NCBI RefSeq assembly: GCF_003573695.1 | Contig: NC_039368.1 | Coordinates: 6,471,860 to 6,535,859 of the forward strand | Source: Papaver somniferum | Taxonomy: Eukaryota > Streptophyta > Magnoliopsida > Ranunculales > Papaveraceae | Length of the DNA stretch: 64,000 nucleotides | Reading direction: 5' to 3' | Shown here: piece after piece, positions 40,086 to 51,759 of the stretch | Layout of the letters: each line of letters starts with the position of its first letter | Numbering within the stretch: the stretch's first letter is position 1 | Translations under genes and position numbers: made by a program | Notes under the pieces: model-generated | Told to the model about the DNA's origin: nothing | Database searches by the model: none | What the model saw: only the letters and a program-made list of their open reading frames with translations

Positions 40086-40371
40086 TTTCATTATCATATT
40101 TCGGTATTCTTCAACAACTCTTGTGAGAATTGTGATAGGCTAAGTCACTACCTTTATGGAACAAAGTTGTTACAGCTAAATGTCGTCACAACTGTTTTGC
40201 TTAAGGAGTTGTCGTTTGTTTTCTTAGCGCCAACCCCTTGTTCCTAAGGGTTGGTAGTGATGATATACGACAACTCTTCCTTTGAAACCAGTTGTAAAAC
40301 ATAGGACTTTCAACGATGTTTAGCAAAGAGTTGTAAAACTCCAGTTGTAGATGTATATTTTTCCCATAGTG

Positions 40372-40374
40372 TAC
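40372..40374. other. Target-site duplication TAC, right
   Basis: Three bases after the CACTA right terminus, followed by AAACCCGATGTTCTCG of a normal monomer. Confidence 0.85.
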
Positions 40375-43300
40375 AAACCCGATGTTCTCGTCCGGGCGAG
40401 GTTCGAGGTGTCAAATGTATCAGATTGGATGAAACTACAACCTATCACTGAACTCAGGTTGCAAGAATACCATATACAGACCCGATATTCTTGTCCGAGC
40501 GAGGTTCGAGGTGTCTAATATATCAGAGTGGATGAAACTGCAACCTATCACTTAACTCAGGTTGCAAGATTACCATATACAGACCCGAGGTTCTGGTCCG
40601 GGCGAGGTTCAAGGTGTCAAATATATAAGATTAGATGAAACTGCAACCTGTCATTTAACTCAGGTTGCAAGATTACCATATACAGACCAGATATTCTGGT
40701 TGGGGCAAGGTTCGAGGTTTCAAATATATCAGATTGGATGAAACTGCAACCTGTCACTTAACACAGGTTGCAAGATTACCATATACAGACACGATGTTCT
40801 CGTCCGAGCGAGGTTCGAGGTTTCAAATATATCAGATTGGTTAAAACCGCAACTTATCACTGAACTCATGTTGCAAGAATACCATATACAAACCCGATGT
40901 TCTCGTCTGAGCAAGGTTCGAGGTGTCAAATATATCTGATTGGATTAAAATGAAACCTATCACTTAACTCAGGTTGCAAGATTACCATATACAGACCCTA
41001 TGTTCTGGTCCGGGCAAGGTTCGAGGTGTCAAATATATCAGATTGGATGAAACTGCAACCTATCACTTAACTCAGGTTGCAAGATTACCATATACAGACC
41101 CGATGTTTTGGTCCGGGCGAGGTTCAAGGTGTCAAATATATCCGATTGGATGAAACTTCACCTATCACTAACTCAGGTTGCAAGATTACCATATACAGAC
41201 CCGAGTTCAGGTCCGAGCGAGGTTCGAGGGTGTTAAATATATCAGATTGGATGAAATTGCAACCTATCACTTAACTCAGGTTGTAAGATTACCATATACA
41301 GTCCGATGTTCTCGTTCGAGCGAGGTTTTGAGGTGTCAAATATATCAGATTGGTTAAAACTGCAACCTATCACTGAACTCATGTTGCAAGAATACCATAT
41401 ACAGACCGATGTTCTAGTCGAGCGAGGTTCGAGGTGTCAAATATATCAGATTGGATGAAACTGCAACCTATCACTTAACCCAGTTGCAATATTTACCATA
41501 AGAACCCGATGTTCTGGTCCGGGCAAGGTTCGAGGTGTGAAATATATCAGATTGGATGAAACTGCAACCTATCACTTAAATCAGGTTGCAAGATTACCAT
41601 ATACTACCCGAGTTCTGTTCCGAGCGAGGTTCGAGGTATCAATATATCATATTGGATGAAACTGCAACCTATCACTTAACTCAGGTTGCAAGATTACCAT
41701 ATACAGACCCGATGTTCTGGTCCGAACGAGGTTCGAGGTGTCAAATATATCAGATTGGATGAAACTGCAACCTATCAGTTAACTCAGGTTGCAAGAATAT
41801 CATATACAGACCCGATGTTCTGGTCCGGAGAGGTTCGAGGTGTCAAATATATCAGATTGGATGAAATGCAACCTATCACTGAACTTAGGTTGCAAGAATA
41901 CCATATACATACCTTATGTTCTCGTCCGAGCGAGGCTCGAAGTGTCAATATATCAGATTGGATGATGAACTACAACCCATATATCACTTAACTCAGGTTA
42001 CAATATTACCATATATAGAGCCGATGTTCTGTCCGGGCCGAGGTTCGAGGTGTCAAATATATCAGATTGGATGAAACTGCACCTATCACTTAACTCAGGT
42101 TGCAAGATTACCATATACAGACCTGATGTTCTGGTCCCGAGCGAGGTTCGAGGGTTAAAATATCAGATTGGATGAAATGCAACCTATAACTTAACTCTGG
42201 TTGCAAGATTACCTATAACAGACCCGATGTTCTCGTCCGGGCGAGGTTCGAGGTGTCAAATATATCAGATTGGACGAAACTGCAACCTATCACTGAACTC
42301 AGGTTGCAAGATTACCATATACAGACCCGATGTTCTGGTCCGGGCGAGGTTCAAGGTGTCAAACAATCAGATTGGATGAAACTGCAACCTGTCACTTAAC
42401 CCAGGTTGCAATATTACCATATACAGACCCGATGTTCTGGTCCGGGCAAGGTTCGAGGTGTGAAATATATCAGATTGGATGAAACTGCATCCTATCACTT
42501 AAATCAGGTTGCAAGATTACCATATACATACCCGATGTTCTGTTCCGAGCGAGGTTCGAGGTATCAAATATATCATATTGGATGAAACTGCAACCTATCA
42601 CTTAACTCATGTTGCAAGATTACCATATACAGACCCGATGTTCTGGTCCGAACGAGGTTCGAGGGTGTCAATATATCATATTGGATGAAACTGCAACCTA
42701 TCAGTTAACTCAGGTTGCAAGAATATCATATACAGACCCGATGTTCTGGTCCGGAGAGGTTCGAGGTGTCAATATATCAGATTGGATGAAACTGCAACCT
42801 ATCACTGAACTTAGGTTGCAAGAATACCATATACTACCTTATGTTCTCGTCCGAGCGAGGTTCGAAGTGTCAAATATCAGATTGGATGAAACTACAACCC
42901 ATATATCACTTAACTCAGGTTACAATATTACCATATATAGAGCCGATGTTCTGGTCCGGGCGAGGTTCGAGGTGTCAAATATATCAGATTGGATGAAACT
43001 GCAACCTATCATTAACTCAGGTTGCAAGTTACCATATACAGACCTGATGTTCTGGTCCGAGCGAGGTTCGAGGTGTTAAATATATCAGATTGGATGAAAC
43101 TGCAAACCTATAACTTAACTCTGGTTGCAAGATTACCTATAACAGACCCGATGTTCTCGTCCGGGCGAGGTTCGAGGTGTCAAATATATCAGATTGGACG
43201 AAACTGCAACCTATCACTGAACTCAGGTTGCAAGATTACCATATACAGACCCGATGTTCTGGTCCGGGCGAGGTTCAAGGTGTCAAACAATCAGATTGGA

Positions 43301-46300
43301 TGAAACTGCAACCTGTCACTTAAATCAGGTTGCCAGATTACCATATACATACCCGATGTTCTGGTCCGAGCGAGGTTCAAGGTGTCAAATATATAAGATT
43401 AGATGAAACTGCAACCTATCACTTAACTCAGGTTGCAAGATTACCATATACAGACCCGAGGTTCTGGTCCGGGCGAGGTTCAAGGTGTCAAATATATAAG
43501 ATTAGATGAAACTGCAACCTGTCATTTAACTCAGGTTGCAAGATTACCATATACAGACCAGATATTCTGGTTGGGGCAAGGTTCGAGGTTTCAAATATAT
43601 CAGATTGGATGAAACTGCAACCTGTCACTTAACACAGGTTGCAAGATTACCATATACAGACACGATGTTCTCGTCTGAGCGAGGTTCGAGGTTTCAAATA
43701 TATCAGATTGGTTAAAACCGCAACTTATCACTGAACTCATGTTGCAAGAATACCATATACAGACCCGATGTTCTCGTCTGAGCAAGGTTCGAGGTGTCAA
43801 ATATATCTGATTGGATTAAAATGCAACCTATCACTTAACTCAGGTTGCAAGATTACCATATACAGACCCTATGTTCTGGTCCGGGCAAGGTTCGAGGTGT
43901 CAAATATATCAGATTGGATGAAACTGCAACCTATCACTTAACTCAGGTTGCAAGATTACCATATACAGACCCGATGTTTTGGTCCGGGCGAGGTTCAAGG
44001 TGTCAAATATATCCAATTGGTTGAAACTTCAACCTATCACTTAACTCAGGTTGCAAGATTACCATATACAGACCCGATGTTCAGGTCCGAGCGAGGTTCG
44101 AGGTATCAAATATATCATATTGGATGAAACTGCAACCTATCACTTAACTCATGTTGCAAGATTACCATATACAGACCCGATGTTCTGGTCCGAACGAGGT
44201 TCGAGGTGTCAAATATATCAGATTGGATGAAACTGCAACCTATCAGTTAACTCAGGTTGCAAGAATATCATATACAGACCCGATGTTCTGGTCCGGGAGA
44301 GGTTCGAGGTGTCAAATATATCAGATTGGATGAAACTGCAACCTATCACTGAACTTAGGTTGCAAGAATACCATATACATACCTTATGTTCTCGTCCGAG
44401 CGAGGTTCGAAGTGTCAAATATATCAGATTGGATGAAACTACAACCCATATATCACTTAACTCAGGTTACAATATTACCATATATAGAGCCGATGTTCTG
44501 GTCCGGGCGAGGTTCGAGGTGTCAAATATATCAGATTGGATGAAACTGCAACCTATCACTTAACTCAGGTTGCAAGATTACCATATACAGACCTGATGTT
44601 CTGGTCCGAGCGAGGTTCGAGGTGTTAAATATATCAGATTGGATGAAACTGCAACCTATAACTTAACTCTGGTTGCAAGATTACCTATAACAGACCCGAT
44701 GTTCTCGTCCGGGCGAGGTTCGAGGTGTCAAATATATCAGATTGGACGAAACTGCAACCTATCACTGAACTCAGGTTGCAAGATTACCATATACAGACCC
44801 GATGTTCTGGTCCGGGCGAGGTTCAAGGTGTCAAACAATCAGATTGGATGAAACTGCAACCTGTCACTTAAATCAGGTTGCCAGATTACCATATACATAC
44901 CCGATGTTCTGGTCCGAGCGAGGTTCAAGGTGTCAAATATATAAGATTAGATGAAACTGCAACCTATCACTTAACTCAGGTTGCAAGATTACCATATACA
45001 GACCCGAGGTTCTGGTCCGGGCGAGGTTCAAGGTGTCAAATATATAAGATTAGATGAAACTGCAACCTGTCATTTAACTCAGGTTGCAAGATTACCATAT
45101 ACAGACCAGATATTCTGGTTGGGGCAAGGTTCGAGGTTTCAAATATATCAGATTGGATGAAACTGCAACCTGTCACTTAACACAGGTTGCAAGATTACCA
45201 TATACAGACACGATGTTCTCGTCCGAGCGAGGTTCGAGGTTTCAAATATATCAGATTGGTTAAAACCGCAACTTATCACTGAACTCATGTTGCAAGAATA
45301 CCATATACAGACCCGATGTTCTCGTCTGAGCAAGGTTCGAGGTGTCAAATATATCTGATTGGATTAAAATGCAACCTATCACTTAACTCAGGTTGCAAGA
45401 TTACCATATACAGACCCTATGTTCTGGTCCGGGCAAGGTTCGAGGTGTCAAATATATCAGATTGGATGAAACTGCAACCTATCACTTAACTCAGGTTGCA
45501 AGATTACCATATACAGACCCGATGTTTTGGTCCGGGCGAGGTTCAAGGTGTCAAATATATCCAATTGGTTGAAACTTCAACCTATCACTTAACTCAGGTT
45601 GCAAGATTACCATATACAGACCCGATGTTCAGGTCCGAGCGAGGTTCGAGGTGTTAAATATATCAGATTGGATGAAATTGCAACCTATCACTTAACTCAG
45701 GTTGCAAGATTACCATATACAGATCCGATGTTCTCGTTCGAGCGAGGTTTGAGGTGTCAAATATATCAGATTGGTTAAAACTGCAACCTATCACTGAACT
45801 CATGTTGCAAGAATACCATATACAGACCGATGTTCTAGTCCGAGCGAGGTTCGAGGTGTCAAATATATCAGATTGGATGAAACTGCAACCTATCACTTAA
45901 CCCAGGTTGCAAGATTACCATATACAGACCCGATGTTCTGGTCCGGGCAAGGTTCGAGGTGTGAAATATATCAGATTGGATGAAACTGCAACCTATCACT
46001 TAACTCAGGTTGCAAGATTACCATATACAGACCCGATGTTCTGGTCCGAACGAGGTTCGAGGTGTCAAATATATCAGATTGGATGAAACTGCAACCTATC
46101 AGTTAACTCAGGTTGCAAGAATATCATATACAGACCCGATGTTCTGGTCCGGGAGAGGTTCGAGGTGTCAAATATATCAGATTGGATGAAACTGCAACCT
46201 ATCACTGAACTTAGGTTGCAAGAATACCATATACATACCTTATGTTCTCGTCCGAGCGAGGTTCGAAGTGTCAAATATATCAGATTGGATGAAACTACAA

Positions 46301-48953
46301 CCCATATATCACTTAACTCAGGTTACAATATTACCATATATAGAGCCGATGTTCTGGTCCGGGCGAGGTTCGAGGTGTCAAATATATCAGATTGGATGAA
46401 ACTGCAACCTATCACTTAACTCAGGTTGCAAGATTACCATATACAGACCTGATGTTCTGGTCCGAGCGAGGTTCGAGGTGTTAAATATATCAGATTGGAT
46501 GAAACTGCAACCTATAACTTAACTCAGGTTGCAAGATTACCATATATAGAGCCGATGTTCTGGTCCGGGCGAGGTTCGAGGTGTGAAATATATCAGATTG
46601 GATGAAACTGCAACCTATCACTTAACTCAGGTTGCAAGATTACCATATACAGACCTGATGTTCTGGTCCGAGCGAGGTTCGAGGTGTTAAATATATCAGA
46701 TTGGATGAAACTGCAACCTATAACTTAACTCAGGTTGCAAGATTACCTATAACAGACCCGATGTTCTCGTCCGGGCGAGGTTCGAGGTGTCAAATATATC
46801 AGATTGGACGAAACTGCAACCTATCACTGAACTCAGGTTGCAAGATTACCATATACAGACCCGATGTTCTGGTCCGGGCGAGGTTCAAGGTGTCAAACAA
46901 TCAGATTGGATGAAACTGCAACCTGTCACTTAACTCAGGTTGCAAGATTACCATATACATACCCGATGTTCTGGTCCGAGCGAGGTTCGAGGTAATTAAT
47001 ATATCAGATTGGATGAAACTGCAACCTATCACTTAACTCGGGTTGCAAGAACACCATATATTTAAATATATACAGACCCGATGTTTTGGTCCGGGCGAGG
47101 TTCGAGGTGTCAAATATATCAGACTGGATGAAACTGTCACCTATCATCACTTAACTCAGGTTGCAAGATTACCATATACAGACCCGATGTTCTGGTCCGC
47201 GCAAGGTTCGAGGTGTCTAATATATCAGATTAGATGAAACTGCAACCTATCACTTAACTCAGGTTGCAAGATTACCATATACAAACCCGATGTTCTGGTC
47301 CGAGCGAGGTTCGAGGTGTCAAATATATCAGATTGGATGAAACTGCAACCTATCACTTAACTCAGGTTGCAAGATTACCATATACATACCCGATGTTCTG
47401 GTCCCGGCGAGGTTCGAGGTGTCAAATATATCAGATTGGATGAAACTGCAACCTATCACTGAACTCAGGTTTGCATCAATACCATAAAAAGACCCGATGT
47501 TCTGGTCCGGGCGAGGTTCGAGGTGTCAAATATATCAAATTGGATGAAACTGCAACCTATCACTGAACTTAGGTCACAACAATACCATATACATACCCAA
47601 TGTTCTCGTCCGAGCGAAGTTCGAGGTGTCAAATATATCAGCTTGGATGAAACTGCAACACATATTACTTAACTCAGGTTACAAGATAACCATATACAGA
47701 CCCGATGTTCTGGTCCGGGTGAGGTTCGAGGTTTCAAATATATCAGATTGGATGAAACTGTAACCTATCACTTAATTCAGGTTGCAAGATTACCAAATAC
47801 ATACCTGATGTTCTGGTCCGAGAGAGGTTCGAGGTGTCAAATATATCAGATTGGATTAAACTGCAACATATCACTTAACTCAGGTTGCAAGATTGCCATA
47901 TACAGACCCGATGTTCTCGTCCTGACGAGGTTCGAGGTGTCAAATGTATTATATTGGACGAAACTGCAGACTATTACTGAACTCAGGTTGCAAGATTACC
48001 ATATGCAGACCCGATGTTCTGGTCCGGGCGAGGTTCAAGGTGTCAAACAATCATATTGGATGAAACTGCAACCTGTCACTTAACTCAGGTTGCAAGATTA
48101 CCATATACATACCCGATATTCTGGTCCGAGCGAGGTTCGAGGTGTCAAATATATCAGATTGGATGAAACTGAAACCTATCACTTAACTCAGGTTGCAATA
48201 ATACCATATATTTAAATATATACAGACCCGATGTTCTGGTCCGGGCGAGGTTTGAGGTGTCAAATATATCAGATTGGATGAAACTGTAACCTATCATCAC
48301 TTAACTCAGGTTGCAAGATTACCATATACAGACCCGATGTTCTGGTCCGGGCGAGGTTCGAGGTGTCAAATATGTCAGATTGGATGAAACTGCAACCTAT
48401 CACTTAACTCAGGTTGCAAGATTACCATATACAGACCCGATGTTCTCGTCCGGGCGAGGTTCGGGGTGTTAAATATATCAGATTGGACGAAACTGCAACC
48501 TATCACTGAACTCAGGTTGCAAGAATACCATATACAAACCCGATGTTCTTTTCCGAGCGAGGTTCGAGATGTCAAAATATATCAGATTGGATGAAACTGC
48601 AACTTATCACTTAACTCAGTTTGCAAGATTACCATATACAGAGTCGATGTTCTCGTCCGAGCGAGGTTCGAGGTGTCAAATATATCATATTGGATGAAAC
48701 TGCAACTTATCAATTAACTCGGGTTGCAAAATTGCCGTATACAGACCCGATGTTCTCGTCCGAGCGAGGTTCGAGGTGTCAAATATATCAGATTGGATGA
48801 AACTGCAACCTATCACTTAACTTAGGTTGTAAGATTGCCATATACAGACCCGGTGTTCTGGTCCGAGCGAGATTCGAGGTGTCAAATATATCAGATTGGA
48901 TAAAACTACAACCTATCACTTAACTCAGGTTGCAAGATTACCATATACAGACC
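40375..48953. repeat. 103-bp satellite array, part C (about 83 monomers)
   Basis: Continues in phase with part B once the CACTA element is removed. It shows its own block copies: the frame at 43,600-43,800 recurs at 45,148-45,348 (1,548 bp, 15 monomers), and 44,218-44,563 recurs at 46,074-46,419 (1,856 bp, 18 monomers). Units with the TATTTAAATATATA insertion lie near 47,057 and 48,208. The monomers become single and more diverged toward 48,953, as expected at an array edge. Confidence 0.97.
41150..43080. other. Segment with many one-base indels in short homopolymers
   Basis: Compared with near-identical blocks at 44,000-46,500, this stretch has many single-base losses such as GACCGATG for GACCCGATG, CACCTATC for CAACCTATC, CACTAACTC for CACTTAACTC, and TCAATATATC for TCAAATATATC. 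It also has a few gains such as GGTCCCGAGC. The changes mostly hit runs of 2-3 equal bases. This pattern looks like uncorrected long-read error, not biological divergence. Confidence 0.6.
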
Positions 48954-49113
48954 AAATTTTCCGGCGACGGTGATTCAAATTTTTCCAGCGAAGTCAAATT
49001 TTCCGGCGAAAGAAAATTTTCCGACGATGACAAATTTTCCGGAGACGGCGAAAGCAAATTTCCGGCAACGGGTAAAGCAAATTTTCCGGCGACGGTTAAA
49101 GCAAATTTTTCGT
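48954..49113 (+). repeat. Minisatellite at the array edge, AAATTTTCCGGCGA units
   Basis: About seven units beginning AAATTTTCCGGCGA or close, of 18 or 24 bp. The lengths are multiples of three, so one frame encodes short repeats of the type KFSGDG / KFSDDD / NFPATVKA without a stop until 49,122. No ATG opens this frame, so translation is doubtful. Confidence 0.75.
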
Positions 49114-49535
49114 ATACGCAGTAAATGATCAACACGAAAGCATATATCCTGGCAACGGCGAAATTGAGTAAATTACCGTCGCCGGCAGCAAATTTCAAGC
49201 GAGTGTGAAAATGACCAAATTACCTTTCATAAGCGTTTTTTACTCTTCATAGCAGGGGTACCGTTACAAATTTCCCATTCAAGTATTCAACCCTAAAACC
49301 GTCTGAATTTAGACCTAAATATTGGCGGTTATTATTGTCAAGTGATATTACCGATTAAAGCTTTCTCATGGGAATAGGCGTGACTCTACAAGAATTTAGA
49401 GTTTATTTCTGTTACCAACTTTTGTGTCTTTTAGGTTAGACTAGTTTATAAGGGGGAAACCAAAGGGTCAGAGAGAAAATCTGTAGAGGGAGATAACTGT
49501 TCTTTGAATTTTTTTTCCAAACCAAATCAATCAAA
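49114..49535 (+). promoter_or_regulatory. Upstream region of the 49,536 gene
   Basis: No gene is seen. A possible TATA element TTTATAAG lies near 49,445, followed by a purine-rich stretch (AGAGAGAAAATCTGTAGAGG) that could be the 5' UTR. Confidence 0.35.
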
Positions 49536-50138
49536 ATGGCTGGTGATGATGATCGACGCAGACCAAAGGCTAAAGCCCCCATGACTGAAGAGCAATTGAA
49601 AGAGTGGGAGGAGAGGCAAATACAAGAAAGGTTATCCGCTACTATGCAGATGATTGGGCAGATGACCAAGGATGATCTCCAGAAAGTACAAATGAGAATA
49701 AGTGATTTGTTGAGTGATATTGAACTCCCTCATCTCTGGAAAGATATGCATGCTGCGGTAAATGAAGAAAAAGAGAAACCGGTAGAGATTTTTCCAAAGA
49801 AACCGGTAGATATTCTTCCAAAGAAGCGTCTCCGTGATCCCTTCAAAGATGAAGCAGAGAAGGAAAATTACTATGCAGTGCGGGAGAAAAGGATTAGGTT
49901 GGCGGAAATGGAGGATATCAAGGTGGAAGAGGCAAAACAATATGGGCGGCGCAATAGTGATGCAAGTGCTACCGAATATGAAGATCCAGTTGTTGTTGTT
50001 CATAGTGTCAGTAATATCTCCAATACATATTGTTACTCATCTGACCCAGATGAGTCACTTGCAGTTTTCCGCGAAGATGAGAATCTTGGGATTAATGATG
50101 AAATTTTGGCCCAAAAGACCGATTCCGAAGTGGAGTAA
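49536..50138 (+). CDS. Unrecognised charged single-exon protein, 200 aa
   Basis: The ATG lies in a good plant context (TCAAAATGGC) and the frame is uninterrupted to TAA at 50,136-50,138. The protein starts MAGDDDRRRPKAKAPM. It has a Glu/Gln/Lys-rich, probably helical, segment at about residues 16-65 (TEEQLKEWEERQIQERL; KDDLQKVQMRISDLLSDIEL), a repeated KKPVEIFP / KKPVDILP motif at about 85-97 leading into basic KKRLRDPF (a possible nuclear signal), a second charged helix at about 100-135, and a Ser/Asp/Glu-rich tail. I recognise no family. The best guess is a nuclear or plant-specific hypothetical protein, possibly a domesticated or dead transposon product. It is the only intact gene-like frame outside the mobile elements and the nearest to the satellite edge. 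The same frame continues after the TAA with an acidic tail. Confidence 0.55.
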   Translation: MAGDDDRRRPKAKAPMTEEQLKEWEERQIQERLSATMQMIGQMTKDDLQKVQMRISDLLSDIELPHLWKDMHAAVNEEKEKPVEIFPKKPVDILPKKRLRDPFKDEAEKENYYAVREKRIRLAEMEDIKVEEAKQYGRRNSDASATEYEDPVVVVHSVSNISNTYCYSSDPDESLAVFREDENLGINDEILAQKTDSEVE

Positions 50139-50246
50139 GATGAAGATGATTACCCGGAATATGTACAACAAGATCAGTATGATGAGGAGGAAGAGTCTGA
50201 TGAGGATGAAGAGTCTAATGAGGAGGAAGAGTCTGATTTCGAGTGA
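50139..50246 (+). other. In-frame acidic extension after the stop
   Basis: Directly after the TAA the same frame stays open for 35 codons, rich in Asp and Glu (YDEEEESDEDEESNEEEESD), to a TGA at 50,244-50,246. The composition fits the protein's acidic C-terminus, so the TAA may be a recent nonsense change or a sequencing error, or it may be read through. Confidence 0.5.
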
Positions 50247-51090
50247 TCGGGTATAATGAGTAAGCCTTATATCATGATTTCTTTTTCGATCATGGCAATG
50301 GAGTCTGAAAATGCAGGAGATGATACAAGGGAAAGTTGTGTTTTTTTTTGCTTTTTTCATTTTGTTTTTGGTACTTGGATTTTTTGTGTGTAACTGGATA
50401 TTATGAACATGATAGTGTTGCTGTCAAATGTTGCTCAACACTAACTAAACAGAAAGGTTGTAACTTTATGAAATGCAATATGTGGAGTCATTTTATTTAC
50501 ATTGTCCGAAGATTGTGTGTCGATAATGTTGGAGATGCAGGTTGTAATCTAGAAAGTAAAACTAAAATGCAAAGAACTGGAACATGTACAAGACTAAACT
50601 GTAATGAAAACTAATGTATACTGAAAACAATTCACTTTAGTGTTTCTTAATAGTTTTCCTGCATCTTTGAAACTGCAGCATGTTTGAAATTCATATACAA
50701 ACCTAGTCTTAATCTATAATATGGTGAAGGGTCAAATTACGAACATCTATATATGTTTGATCTTTATATCTTCTGTCAATACATGACTAACAAAAATTGT
50801 CTTGTGTTGGTTGCGTCATATTCGACTTGCACATAATTGACAGAAACCCTACTTACTGTATACAACCCACACACCTAATTCTACAATCTGACAATGAATA
50901 CAAATCACAAAGATTCCTGAGATGCTGATTCTCAAAACAGAATACAAGCTTTATTCACCAATGCTGACATTATACAACCAAATACTATGTCTGAGTCTAA
51001 GCTCATCTGTCAACTGACATATAAAACCACTTGATGGAGGCATAAAGCATGCAATTGAGATGTTCATAATCACCAAAAGATTCTCAAAAC
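50247..51090. other. Flank between the 49,536 gene and the solo LTR
   Basis: No gene is seen. TTTATT at 50,950-50,955 is AATAAA on the minus strand, so a minus-strand transcript could end here. The string GATTCTCAAAACAG occurs at about 50,928 and 51,079, and GATGTTCATAATCACC at about 51,059 has a relative near 54,341, beyond the LTR. This is part of a diverged direct duplication of about 150 bp that the LTR later split. Confidence 0.5.
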
Positions 51091-51095
51091 AGGAT
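51091..51095. other. Target-site duplication AGGAT, left
   Basis: Five bases before TGTTTGAGGG. They are identical to 54,288-54,292. Confidence 0.8.
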
Positions 51096-51464
51096 TGTTT
51101 GAGGGTGAAAAAAGTTTCTGCTGATTTTGGTAATTTCGAGCGTGTGGGTGAGAAACGAGTCTAAACCCTAAACAATGTACTGCAAGGAAGTACTTTGATT
51201 CGAGAGATCAATATGTACAAATCCGGCCTAAACAAAGAAATGTACGTTCCAGACTTTCTTCGGTCACAAAGTGAAGGAGAAGCGTTGGTCTAGGGAGGGA
51301 AGCGAAGAGAGTGTTGAGACCAGAATAATTAATTCAGGAAGAGTAGTTGTTTGACGACTTGTATCAGAAAGTGGAAAGCTAACAGATGGGAAATCTAACA
51401 AGTGATTTCTGAGTGTTGTATTCTCCTGACCAAAACTTAATCTTTGGTGGAAATAGGTGAGACC

Positions 51465-51472
51465 TATTTATA
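51465..51472 (-). promoter_or_regulatory. TATA box of the solo LTR
   Basis: The minus strand reads GTATAAATAGGTCTC, a near-ideal plant TATA box. It lies downstream (minus strand) of the two tandem arrays, so any transcript would read leftwards into 51,090 and the flank. Confidence 0.6.
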
Positions 51473-51759
51473 CAAGTCACAACGAAACGTACCCTATTCT
51501 CATAAAAAGTGGAAACGGTTGAGTAAATAGAAGAAAGCGGTAACGGGTAACGTCTGGAATTGATGTTTCCATAATGAAGGAAACGTTTCACCATTACTTC
51601 TTGTATTTCTAACCGCATCACTCTTATGGCACTTTCTTGTAACCGCTAGACTAATACCCTGATTAACATCCCCCAGTTTGTGACATGTTTTGATGTCTCG
51701 AGTATTTTCATGGAAAACGTGTAGCATGTTGCTATTGTTTGGCAAGTTAAAATTGGGAG

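Larger units (their letters stand above)
32305..40371. mobile_element. CACTA (En/Spm-type) DNA transposon, 8.07 kb, non-autonomous
   Basis: The left end reads CACTACGGGAAAAAT and the right end is the reverse complement of CACTATGGGAAAAAT, so 14 of 15 terminal bases pair. The 3-bp flanks are TAC (32,302-32,304) and TAC (40,372-40,374), the duplication typical of this superfamily. Joining the flanks restores an uninterrupted satellite monomer. Both ends carry many short ACAACNCTT / AAGNGTTGT subterminal motifs, the kind of sites a CACTA transposase binds. No transposase-like frame longer than about 100 codons is visible, so mobility would depend on a helper. The interior holds exon-like segments, a 151-bp tandem array and tRNA-like repeats. 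Strand is undefined without the transposase. Confidence 0.92.
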
